Part shown: one piece after another, positions 40,278-49,451 of the stretch
Layout of the letters: each line of letters begins with the position of its first letter
Position numbering within the stretch: position 1 is the first letter of the stretch
Source of the DNA: Arthrobacter sp. Hiyo8
GTDB lineage: Bacteria > Actinomycetota > Actinomycetes > Actinomycetales > Micrococcaceae
DNA length: 64,000 nucleotides
Direction of reading: 5' to 3'
Assembly: GCA_001549895.1 (NCBI GenBank)
Contig: AP014719.1
Span: 1,860,001-1,924,000 of the forward strand
The notes under the pieces: generated by a model
Seen by the model: only the letters and a program-made list of their open reading frames with translations
What the model was told of the DNA's origin: nothing
The model's database searches: none
Position numbers and translations under genes: made by a program

Positions 40278-42412
40278 ATGCGCAGCAAACTTGCTGAACG
40301 GCTCAGCGCCCGGGCGTCCGCTTCAAGTCCCTCCCGTGGGGATCGCGTTTTGCCCTGTTGTTCCTCGTCGTCATCGCCCTGGCAGCCATCTTCGCTCCGG
40401 TCCTCGCGCCACACGACCCCCTGGAAACGTTCATTCCTGCGCAAGCTCCGGACGGCGACCACTTCTTCGGCACCGACCGCCTGGGCCGCGACGTCTTCTC
40501 CCGGCTCCTTTACGGCTCACAGTCTTCGCTCATGATCGGCCTCGGCGCAGTGGCCCTTGCGATCGTCGTCGGCGCCGTGCTTGGCTCGCTCGCCGCGACG
40601 TCCAGCAAGGCCGTCAACGAGATCGTCATGCGCCTCATGGACATCCTCATGGCGTTCCCGGGCATCGCCCTCGCGGCCGTGCTCCTGGCGGCGTTCGGCA
40701 ACTCGGTGCCCACCATCATTGTCGCGATCGCGATCATCTACACCCCGCAGCTCGCCCGCGTGGTCCGCGCCAATGTGCTCTCCCAATACGGTGAAGACTA
40801 CGTCCGCGCCGAACGCGTGATGGGCGCCGGCCGCGCCTACATCCTGCTCAAGCACATTGTCCGCAACACTGCGGCCCCGGTGCTGGTTTTCGCCACGGTC
40901 ATGGTGGCCGACGCCATCATCCTCGAAGCATCGCTGTCCTTCCTCGGCGCCGGTGTGCAGGATCCCGCGCCGTCGTGGGCAACGTGATCTCCTACGGCCG
41001 CAACCTGGTCCTCTCCGGCGGCTGGTGGGCAACCACCTTCGCCGGCCTCACCATCCTGCTCACCGTGCTTGCGCTGAACATCCTCGCCGAGGGGCTCACC
41101 GATGCCATGGTGAACCCGAAGCTGCGGAAGGCGCCGGTCGTGAAGGACGACGACGGCGCTGCCGCTGCCTTTGCGGGCGCCGCGGTGGCGGGCGCCGCCG
41201 TCGATACCGAGATCGCGACGTCAGTAGCCCAGTCTTCCGTGGTGGAACAGCACGAGCTCGACGGCGTTCGCGCCGCCAACGGCGATCCGCTCTCCGAAGA
41301 GGACTACGCGGCGTCCGTCCTGAACGATCCGAGGCTCGCAGCAGAGAATCCGCATGCCCTACTGGATAAGGAACTCGAGCTCCTCGCATCCATCGAGGCC
41401 AAGCGCACGGACAGGCTCCCCCAGGTCCCCGCCGACGCCAGGAACGTTCTGGAGGTCAAGAACCTGTCCATCCGCTTCCCGGCCGCTTCGGCGAGACCGC
41501 GATTGTGGACAACGTCTCCTTCACCGTCCGCGAAGGCGAAACCATGGGCCTGGTGGGCGAATCCGGTTGCGGCAAGTCCATCACGTCCCTCGCGATCATG
41601 GGCCTCCTGCCAAAGACCGCCGAGATCACCGGTTCCATCGTCTTCGATGGCAAGGAACTCCTGGATTCCGGCTCGAAGCACAGCAACAGCAAGGCCTACC
41701 AGGGCCTGCGCGGCGAACAGATCGCCATGGTCTACCAGGATGCGCTGAGTTCGCTCAACCCATCCATGAAGATCAAGGAACAGATGACCCAGCTGACCAG
41801 GCGCGGCGGCCGCAAGACCCCTGCCGAGTTGCTGGAAATGGTGAAGCTCGATCCCGTCCGCACCCTCGCCAGCTACCCGCATGAGCTCTCCGGCGGCCAG
41901 CGCCAACGCGTCCTGATCGCCATGGCGCTCTCCCGCTCGCCGAAGATCGTGGTGGCAGACGAACCCACCACCGCCCTCGACGTCACCGTCCAGAAGCAAG
42001 TAGTGGAGTTGCTCAACGAACTGCGTGAACAGCTCGGCTTCGCCATGGTCTTCGTCAGCCACGACCTCGCCCTGGTTGCCTCCTTGGCGCACCGGATCAC
42101 GGTCATGTACGCCGGCCAGGTGGTGGAATCCGCACAGGCTTCGGAGCTCCTGCAGAACCCGCGGCACGAATACACGCGCGGTCTGTTGGGCGCGGTCCTT
42201 TCGATCGAAGCCGACGCCGTCCGCCTCCACCAGATCCCAGGCACCGTCCGTCACCGCGCGATTTCGCTCCAGGCGACCGTTTTGCGGCGCGTTCGTTGAG
42301 GCCCGACGCCGACCCGAACCAGCAATTGGTCCTCGCCGTTGTTGAACCCGCCGGCGGCGGAGCAGACCGGGACCACTACTGGGCCAGCCACTTGAAGGAG
42401 GACGCAAAGTGA
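40278..42412 (+). CDS. Fused ABC permease (DppC) and ATPase (DppD)
   Basis: One 712-residue chain joins a DppC permease to an ATP-binding subunit. The permease part spans roughly residues 20-275 (FGTDRLGRDVFSRLLYGSQ, VRNTAAPVLVFATVMVADAI). An Ala-rich acidic linker of about 100 residues follows. The ATPase then shows Walker A GESGCGKS, the signature LSGGQRQRV and Walker B IVVADEPTTALD. Four missing bases (about 40313, 40978, 41485 and 42250) were restored, giving 713 codons. No stop or start separates the domains, so fusion is the simplest reading. Its stop overlaps the next gene's GTG. Confidence 0.8.
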
Positions 42413-43214
42413 GTGTTTCAACCGGCAAACCGGTCATCGAGCTCAAAGACGTCAAGGTCCACCACCGGGCGCGCACGGGCGGCCTCTTCCGGCCCAACAT
42501 CGTCAAGGCAGTCAACGGCGTGGACTTCAGCATCAGCCGGGGCGAAACGGTCGGCATCGTCGGCGAGTCCGGCTGCGGCAAGTCAACGCTCGCGTCAGTG
42601 CTCGTGGGACTCCAGGCCCCGACGTCGGGCCAGGTGCTCTTCCACGGCAAGCCGGCCATCAAACGCAACGCCCGGATGCGCAAGGAGTTCGGACGCGCCG
42701 TCTCCGTCGTCTTCCAGGACCCCGCCACGGCCCTCAATCCGCGCATGACCATCCAGGACATCCTCACCGATCCCCTACAGGTTCACGGCATCGGCAACGC
42801 CGCGTCGCGCTCGACCAAGGTCAAGGAACTGCTGGCCCTTGTTGGCTTGCCACAATCGGCGGCCGAGGTCACGCCGTCGCAAGTTTCCGGCGGCCAGCGC
42901 CAGCGCGTGGCGATCGCCCGCGCCCTCGCCCTGGACCCGGACATCATCGTGGCGGACGAGCCGACGTCGGCCCTCGACGTTTCCGTCCGCGCCCAAGTCC
43001 TCAACCTGCTGTCTGACCTGAAAACCCAGCTGAACCTCGGCATGGTCTTCATTTCGCACGACATCCAGACTGTCCGCTACGTCTCCGACCGCATCTGCGT
43101 CATGTACTTCGGACAGATCGTCGAAGAAGGCCCGCCGCCCAGGTCTTCGACAACCCGAGCAACGACTACACCAAGAAGCTGCTCGGCGCCGCGCCCAGCC
43201 TGCTCCACACCTAA
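42409..43214 (+). CDS. ABC transporter ATP-binding protein, DppF type
   Basis: The Walker A GESGCGKSTLASVLVG, the signature VSGGQRQRVAIARAL and the Walker B DIIVADEPTSALD are complete. The start GTG overlaps the stop of the fused permease-ATPase (GTGA), so the two ATPases are made together and probably pair. One base is missing near 43137; repair gives 268 residues, ending KKLLGAAPSLLHT. Confidence 0.87.
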
Positions 43215-43250
43215 GTTTTTCCCATCCAGATCCAAGCAACGGAGATTTTT

Positions 43251-44164
43251 GTGTCTACTCAGTTCCAGGGCGTCATTCCCCGGTCATCACCCCCGCCACG
43301 CCGACGGGCGCGTTGACACCGCGTCCCTGAAGAACGTCACCAAACACCTGCTCGACGGCGGCGTGTCCGGCCTCTTCGTGCTGGGCTCCTCGGGCGAGGT
43401 CCCCTACCTGACCAACGAAGAGCGCGAACTGGTGGTCTCCACGATCGCCGACGCGAACGCCGGCGCCGTGCCCCTGATCGTCGGCGCCAACGAACAAACC
43501 ACCAACCGGGTCATCGAAGAAGCACGTAAAGTCGTGGACCTCGGCGCCGACGCAATCGTGGTCACCTCCATGTACTACGCCATCGGCAACGCCGAGGAGA
43601 CCGAAACCCACTTCCGCAGCATCCACGCTGCCGTGGACAAGCCGATCTTCGCCTACGACGTCCCCGTCCGCACCCACTTCAAACTGCCCACCGACCTCCT
43701 GGTCCGCCTCGGCCGCGACGGCGTCATCGCAGGCGTCAAGGACTCCTCCGGCGACGACGTCTCCTTCCGCCAACTCCTCCTCGCAGCCAAGGACATCCCG
43801 ACTTCGACATCTTCACGGGCCACGAAATCGTCGTCGACGGCGCCCTCCTCGCCGGCGCCCAAGGCGTAGTACCCGGCCTCGGCAACGTAGACCCCGCCGG
43901 TTACCGCCGCCTGTTCGACGCCACCCAGGCCGGAGACTGGACCGCAGCGGCCGCCGAACAAGACCGCCTGGCCGACCTCTTCGACATCGTCTACACCCCA
44001 ATGGCCGGGTCTCAGGCGGCGCAGCAGGACTAGGCGCTTTCAAGACCGCCCTCCAAATCATGGGCATCATCGAATCCAACACCATGAGCTCCCCCATGCT
44101 CTCCCTGAACGCCGAAGAAGCCTCCGCAATCCGCACGATCCTCGAGCGCAACGGCCTGGTCTAG
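43251..44164 (+). CDS. nanA: N-acetylneuraminate lyase / DapA family aldolase
   Basis: A class I aldolase of the DapA/NanA family. The Schiff-base lysine lies in GVKDSSGD and the catalytic tyrosine in FAYDVPVRT, with the GSSGEVPYLTNEER phosphate/carboxylate loop before them. Within a nan-type cluster the likely reaction is cleavage of N-acetylneuraminate to N-acetylmannosamine and pyruvate. Other aldolases of this family cannot be excluded. Four missing bases (about 43275, 43310, 43800 and 44003) were restored, giving 305 residues. GTG 43251 follows CGGAG. Confidence 0.75.
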
Positions 44165-44248
44165 GGTTCGCACGCTACTCTCGCCGGAGCTTCCGATCAG
44201 CGCTCATCTGGGCGGTTTGCCGTCGCTCACCCGGTGCTTGTTGCGGTG

Positions 44249-44360
44249 GTCGGGTCGTGCCGCAGGACCAGTTTTGCCGTCCCTTGGCTGTTGGCGGACG
44301 TCACCTTCTGTGGGCTGCCTCGGTCGGGGCGTGCCGCAGGGCCAGTTTTGCCGTCCCTTA
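44249..44360. repeat. Two tandem copies of a ~37-nt box
   Basis: A unit reading CGTGCCGCAGG-x-CCAGTTTTGCCGT and ending CCCTT occurs at about 44249-44285 and 44323-44360, 74-75 bases apart. The second copy runs directly into the left arm of the large palindrome that follows. No gene is seen between 44165 and 44797. Confidence 0.7.
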
Positions 44361-44654
44361 GACACCTCCCGACGCCGCATTACCGTCGCTGAGCGACGTC
44401 CATGCAGCTCTGGTCGGCGATGCGGGACTACACAAAACCGTCCCTCCGCCACTCGGGCGATTGGGTCACCGCTCGCCTCGGGAACGTCAAGCATCCGCCG
44501 GCTCGGCGTGCGGTCTGTGAGTCGACAGTTCGCAACGTCAGGTGAGCTAATCGCCCGAGGCGCCGGGCCGGGGTCTTGCGTAGGCGCGCATCGCCGACCA
44601 GAGTCGTCTGAAGGTCGCCCAGCGACCGGAAGGCGACGTCGGGAGGTGTCTAAG
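44357..44654. repeat. ~300-bp imperfect palindrome between nanA and nanK
   Basis: Three paired blocks define it. 44357-44374 pairs perfectly with 44637-44654 (18 nt). 44408-44424 pairs with 44587-44603 (17 nt perfect). 44452-44470 pairs with 44541-44559 (17 of 19). The pairings are nested and evenly spaced, so the whole forms one long hairpin centred near 44505. Open frames on both strands show similar peptides because of the symmetry and lack any recognisable domain. Confidence 0.78.
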
Positions 44655-44797
44655 CGCCGGCGAAATGATGGGTCCGCGCTGTCCCAGCCACAACGAACCC
44701 GACCACACGCCGACGGCAGCCGGACCAGCACCGGCCACGGCTAACCTGACCATAACGAACCGCAGCAACAGCAATCGAACGATCCGGAGGACAAAGC

Positions 44798-45750
44798 ATG
44801 ATGTACGTGGTCGGGGTCGATCTTGGGGGACGAAGACTGCCGCGGGGTTGTGGGGCCGATGGGGAGGTGTTGTTTTCGGAGCAGATTCCTACGCTGAATC
44901 GGGACGGGGGCGACGCTATTTTGCGGGCAACTGCGGCGCTCGTCGGGCGGCTCATGCGGCGGGCGGCGGGTGCGGGAATCGACGTCGTGCGTGTTGGCGT
45001 GGGTTCGGCCGGGGTCATCGATGCCGTGAATGGCGAGGTGGTTTCGGCGACTGATGCGATCCTGGGGTGGGCCGGGACCGGATTGACGGCGGGGTTGGCG
45101 CAGCTCCTGGGTTTGCCTCGGGGGTCGGTGAGTGCCGTCAACGATGTGCATGCGCATGCTCTGGGTGAGGCGTGGCGTGGGGCGGCTGCCGGGTCTTCGA
45201 GTTCGCTCATGGTGGCTTTCGGTACGGGTGTGGGCGGCAGCTTTGTGCTGGACGGCGCTCCTGTTTTGGGGCACCACTATGTGGGTGGGCACGTGGGGCA
45301 TTTTGCGTCGCCGTACGCCTATCACGAGGGCAAGGCCCTCCCGTGTGTGTGCGGCGGCTCGGGCCACGTCGAGGCGATCGCTTCCGGCCCGGCCATCCAC
45401 GAATCCTTCGTCCGTTTCGGCGGCTCCCCGAGGTCCCGGACTCTCGTGCGGTGTTTGCCTTGGTGCACGACGGAGATCGTGCCGATTCGGCCGACGGTAC
45501 GGCCGCCATCAAAGCCATCGGGGCGGCGCGGGTGCTGCGGGCAGGCGATCGGCGGGCTCGTCAACATCCTCGACCCGGAGACGGTGGTGGTTTCCGGGGT
45601 TTGGCGGATGCGGGAGATTTTTGGTGGAAACCCATGGAACGTGCCCTGCGCAAGGAGCTCATGGCCCCGCTTGCCGACATTCCCGTGCTTCGCGCGGCGC
45701 TAGGCAATACCGCGGCCATTGTGGGCGCGGCCAAACTCGTCCTGAACTGA
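44798..45750 (+). CDS. nanK: ROK family sugar kinase (NanK-like)
   Basis: The N-terminal ATP loop reads GVDLGGTKTAAG after repair; FGTGVGGSFVLDG and the zinc-site LPCVCGGSGHVEAIASGPAI follow, the last being the ROK signature. In this cluster it should phosphorylate N-acetylmannosamine. Seven bases appear missing (near 44830, 44852 twice, 45430, 45527 twice and 45598), the densest damage in the window; repair gives 319 residues. GGAGG lies ahead of ATG 44798. Confidence 0.78.
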
Positions 45751-45794
45751 CACCCGAACACCCAAACACCCGAACCCCTCGCAAGGAGAACCCC

Positions 45795-46481
45795 ATGATC
45801 CTGACCCCCGATGGCCTCGAAGCCCTCCGCTCGCAGTTGATCGTGTCCTGCCAGGCCTACCCGGGCGAACCCATGCGCGATCCCCGGACCACCGGCCAGG
45901 TGGCGGCGTCGGCCGTTATCGGTGGAGCCGCCGCAGTCCGCGTACAGGGCCTTGCGGACGTCCAATTCACCCGCGCAGCTGTGGAGGTCCCGGTGATCGG
46001 GCTCTGGAAGGACGGGCACGACGGCGTTTTCATCACCCCGACGCTCCGGCACGCCCTCGCCGTCGCGAATGCCGGCGCCCACGTCGTGGCCATCGACGGA
46101 ACGCGACGCGCGCGTCCCGATGGCTTGTCTCTCAAGCGAACCATTGACGGAATCCACGCCGAGTCGCACGCCTTGGTCATGGCTGACTGCGGTTCCTACG
46201 CCGATGCGGCGGCCGCCGTCGACGCCGGTGCTGACCTGATCGGCACCACCTTGGCCGGGTACAGCGGGGACCGTCCCAAGACTGACGGCCCCGATCTTGA
46301 GCTTCTCGCGGAGATCGCCGGCGCTGGGCTGGGCAAGCCGCTCATCGCCGAGGGCCGCATCCATACCCCGGCACAGGCCCGCCAGGCCCTCGACGCCGGG
46401 GCGTTCGCCGTCGTCGTCGGCACTGCCATCACGCATCCGGCGAGCATCACCGGCTGGTTCAAAGGCGCGATGGACACCTGA
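45795..46481 (+). CDS. nanE: N-acylglucosamine-6-phosphate 2-epimerase NanE
   Basis: This intact gene encodes 228 residues with a TIM barrel. Characteristic segments are LIVSCQAYPGEPMRDP at the first strand, VIGLWKDGH, the ALVMADCGSYADA region and a phosphate-binding end (AEGRIHTPAQARQALDAGAFAVVVG). It converts N-acetylmannosamine 6-phosphate to N-acetylglucosamine 6-phosphate, the step after NanK. AAGGAG lies ahead of ATG 45795. The genes that would follow, nagA and nagB, are not in the window. Confidence 0.88.
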   Translation: MILTPDGLEALRSQLIVSCQAYPGEPMRDPRTTGQVAASAVIGGAAAVRVQGLADVQFTRAAVEVPVIGLWKDGHDGVFITPTLRHALAVANAGAHVVAIDGTRRARPDGLSLKRTIDGIHAESHALVMADCGSYADAAAAVDAGADLIGTTLAGYSGDRPKTDGPDLELLAEIAGAGLGKPLIAEGRIHTPAQARQALDAGAFAVVVGTAITHPASITGWFKGAMDT

Positions 46482-46542
46482 CCCGGCAGAATCCGTCGCC
46501 GGATCCCTGATCCCGGCCTGTGTCCGGGCGTAGGCTTCTCCC

Positions 46543-48002
46543 ATGGCTGAGGAGAATATCCGGGAATTCGATGTCATCGTGATCGGCGCCGGGACTGTGG
46601 GGGAAAACGTTGCAGACCGGGTGGTCCGGGGCGGCCTCACCTGCGCAATTGTGGAGGCTGAGCTCGTCGGCGGGGAGTGCTCCTACTGGGCCTGCATACC
46701 GTCCAAAGCGCTCCTTCGGCCGGGAACCGCCCTGCACACGGCACAATCAGTGCCCGGAGCGTCGGACGCCGTCACGAAGGTCCTGGATCCCGCACCGGTC
46801 CTGAAATACCGTGACTACTTCACCAACAAATGGCAGGACGACGGCGCGGTCCAGTGGCTCGTGGACACCGGCATCGAACTCATCCGGGGCCGGGCACGCA
46901 TCACCGGCCCGCGTGAAGTCCAAGTGGATGGCAAGGACGGCACCAGCTACTCGCTCAAAGCCCATCACGCCGTGGTGGTGGCCTCCGGATCCACACCGCT
47001 CATCCCGAAAATCGACGGCTTGCGCAACGTCCCCTACTGGACAACCCGCGGGGCCACCTCCGTGCGGCAAATCCCTAAACGGTTCATCGTGCTGGGCGGA
47101 GGGGTCGCCAGCGTCGAACTTGCCCAGGCTTTCGCCCGCCTAGGCTCGTCGGTTTCGATCGTTGCCCGAGGCCGACTCTTGAGCGCGTTCCCCGAGGAAG
47201 CCGCCGATTTGGTCGCTGCGGGACTGCGGGCCGACGGCGTTGATCTGCACCTCGGGACCGACACCGCGCGGGTCGAACACGAGCCGGACCATGCCTTCAG
47301 CGTCACTCTCGGCGACGGGACGGTCTTGAACTCTGACCAGTTGCTGGTGGCCACAGGTCGTCGGCCTTCCCTTGATAATTTGGGACTCGAAAACGTAGGG
47401 CTCGACGCCGAAGAAGGCAAGCCATTGCGCCTCACCACGGACTCGAGCGGCTTGGTTGAGGGCGCCGCCAGCGACGGCACGAGCGGGCTATGGCTTTACG
47501 CGGCCGGCGATGCCGCAGGATCGGTATTCCTCACCCATCAGGGCAAGTACGAGGCCAGGGCAACCGGCGACGCCATCGTGGCCCGTGCCAAAGGAACCCT
47601 CCACGGCACCCCGAAGGCATGGAGCGCCCTCGCGAAGACGGCCGACGAATATGCGATCCCCAGCGTGGTCTTCACGGATCCGGAAGTGGCATCCGTGGGC
47701 CCGGGCCTCAAGCAGGCGCTGCAAAAGGGCATTAACGCAAGCTCGGTTGAGCTCCCTATCAACGTGTCCGGATCCCAGCTGCATTCGGAAAATTACCAAG
47801 GCTGGGCACAACTGGTGGTGGACGAGGACCGGAAGGTGGTGCTGGGCGCGACGTTTGCCGGCCCGGAGTGGCCGAGCTTTTGCACGGCGCCACCATCGCG
47901 ATTGTGGGCGAAGTGCCGTTGGACCGGCTGTGGCATGCCGTGCCGTCGTTCCCCACCATCAGCGAGGTGTGGCTGCGCCTGTTGGAGAAGTACGGACTCT
48001 GA
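46543..48002 (+). CDS. Class I pyridine nucleotide-disulfide oxidoreductase
   Basis: The FAD motif VIVIGAGTVGENVADR is followed by the redox-active pair in GGECSYWACIPSK, where four residues separate the cysteines as in dihydrolipoamide dehydrogenase and mercuric reductase. An NAD loop (VLGGGVASVELAQAF) and a C-terminal dimerisation domain follow. The Tyr-Trp between the cysteines differs from the usual Asn-Val/Leu-Gly of lipoamide dehydrogenases, so the disulfide substrate may differ. One base is missing near 47867; repair gives 486 residues. Confidence 0.82.
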
Positions 48003-48066
48003 CCCCCTGGCCGCCGCCGGTCGACGAACCGTTGTGGCGTCGGGAACGCGGGAGGAGAATGGCCGC

Positions 48067-48655
48067 ATGGCCAAGCACCTCGATATTGACGGACACCCAA
48101 CCTGGGTGGAAGACCTGGGCGGTCCCGGCGAACCGCCCTGCCCACCTGGTGGGGTGGAGTGACGGCGGTATCGTTGCCCTGCTTGTCGCACTTCGGCAGC
48201 CTGAACTCGTGCGAAAGCTCGTGGTCATTGGTACCAATTACCACTACAACGGCACGGTGCCCTTCGACTTGGATCCCCAATCGCCCATTGCGCAGGAACT
48301 GGGCAAGGCCTACATCGAGCGGTCTCCGGATGGGCCCGAACACCTGGATGTCGTCTTTAGCAAGAGTGTCGCGATGTTCACCACGGAGCCGACACTCACC
48401 ACCACCGACATCGCGCAAATTAACCAGCCGGTGCTCGTCATTGTCGGCGACGACGACGTGGTCACCTTGCCCCACACTCTCTCGCTCTACGAAGCCTTGC
48501 CCGAAGGCCAACTTGCGGTCGTTCCGGGCGCATCGCATGGGCTTCCACTGGAACAGCCGGAAACAGTCGCCGGCCTGATAAGCAACTTTCTGGCCGCGGC
48601 GGAGCCGCCGCGCACGTTCATGCCAATTCGCCGTGCAAGGCAAACAGACAGCTAG
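48067..48655 (+). pseudogene. Alpha/beta hydrolase with an internal deletion
   Basis: The first 23 codons (MAKHLDIDGHPTWVEDLGGP) are a normal start for this family. The chain then jumps to PAHLVGWSDGGIVALLVALR, the nucleophile elbow that usually stands near residue 95. The oxyanion loop (typically LLLHGG) and about 65-70 residues are absent, and the two parts are in different frames, so the lost length is two more than a multiple of three. The rest, with the late Asp (VGDDDV) and His (PGASHGLP), is intact. Unlike the one-base losses elsewhere, this cannot be repaired, so the product is probably inactive or the assembly is wrong. Confidence 0.7.
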
Positions 48656-48681
48656 GTTCCCAGGAGGCGAAGGGATCTATT

Positions 48682-48710
48682 TGAACTGACTGGTCAGTTC
48701 AGTTACGATT
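48682..48710 (+). promoter_or_regulatory. Promoter with TetR operator before the YhgE operon
   Basis: TGAACTGACTGGTCAGTTCA (48682-48701) is a dyad with 9-nt perfect arms. A -35-like TTGAAC (48681) and a -10-like TACGAT (48705) stand 18 bases apart, so the dyad fills the promoter spacer. Bound protein would block RNA polymerase. The operon's third gene encodes a TetR regulator. Confidence 0.72.
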
Positions 48711-48744
48711 GGAGCAGATAACAAGTTCTGCGAAAGGTCCAATT

Positions 48745-49451
48745 GTGCTGTCTGCACAGCAACTCCAGATCGACGGCCGCCGGGACGATCTCCTGCCTCC
48801 CACTTCCCTCGAAGCCAGGCGCGGCGAGCTCCTCCTGGTCAGCGGCGACGGTCAGGACCAGCGCACGGCCTTGGCACTTGCTCTGAGCGGCCGGATGAAG
48901 ACCAGCAAAGGCCTCCTGAGCTGGGACAAGACGGCGAAAACCAAGAAGCTCCGGGCTGCGAGCGCCCTGATTGACGCTCCGGGCGTCAACGAGCCGGAGC
49001 AGCATCTGAGCGTCCGCGACCTCGTCACCGAAGACCTCTCCCTCATCCCCCGCCGTTACCGCGGCGCGCTCCTCAGTAAGCCGTGGCTCAAGATCAACCG
49101 CTTCGAAGACATCGCCGGGCTGTGGATCGAGCAACTCCCTGCGGACCGCCGCCTCGAACTGCTGACCGCCCTGGCCCTCGCGGACCCTGCCCTCGACCTC
49201 TTGGTGTTCGATTCCCCGGACCGGCACAGCGCCAACACTGCGGACTGGCTCCCCGGCTTGAGCAATTGGCGTACGACGCCGGGCGGCCGCTCGCCGTCGT
49301 CGCCGTCGTCTCTGCCCTTCCGGACGGCTGGGACGGCCCGGCCGCCGTGATCGGCAACTCGGTCACGCACACGGCACCCGCCGAACCCGCGGAAGCCGCG
49401 CAAGAAGATCCCGAAGAAGTACCCGAAACCCTGCAAAGGACCGCAAAGTGA
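48745..49451 (+). CDS. Degenerate ABC ATPase-like protein paired with YhgE/Pip
   Basis: The 235-residue chain follows the layout of an ABC ATP-binding subunit. Where Walker A should stand it reads VSGDGQDQRTALALALSG, lacking the Gly-Lys-Ser/Thr. The signature region reads EQLPADRRLELLTALALADP without LSGGQ, and the Walker B region is LDLLVFDSPD. It is therefore unlikely to bind ATP in the usual way. One base is missing near 49262. The acidic C-terminal tail overlaps the GTG start of the YhgE/Pip gene by four bases. GTG 48745 follows AAAGG. Confidence 0.65.

Noticed and set aside
44249..44360. A CRISPR-like array
   Set aside because: Only two copies of the box exist, there is no cas gene in the window, and the second copy merges with a palindrome arm.
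44217..44744. Pair of ~175-codon frames on both strands of the nanA-nanK gap
   Set aside because: Both contain similar Arg-rich peptides because the DNA is a large palindrome. Neither has a ribosome site or a domain.
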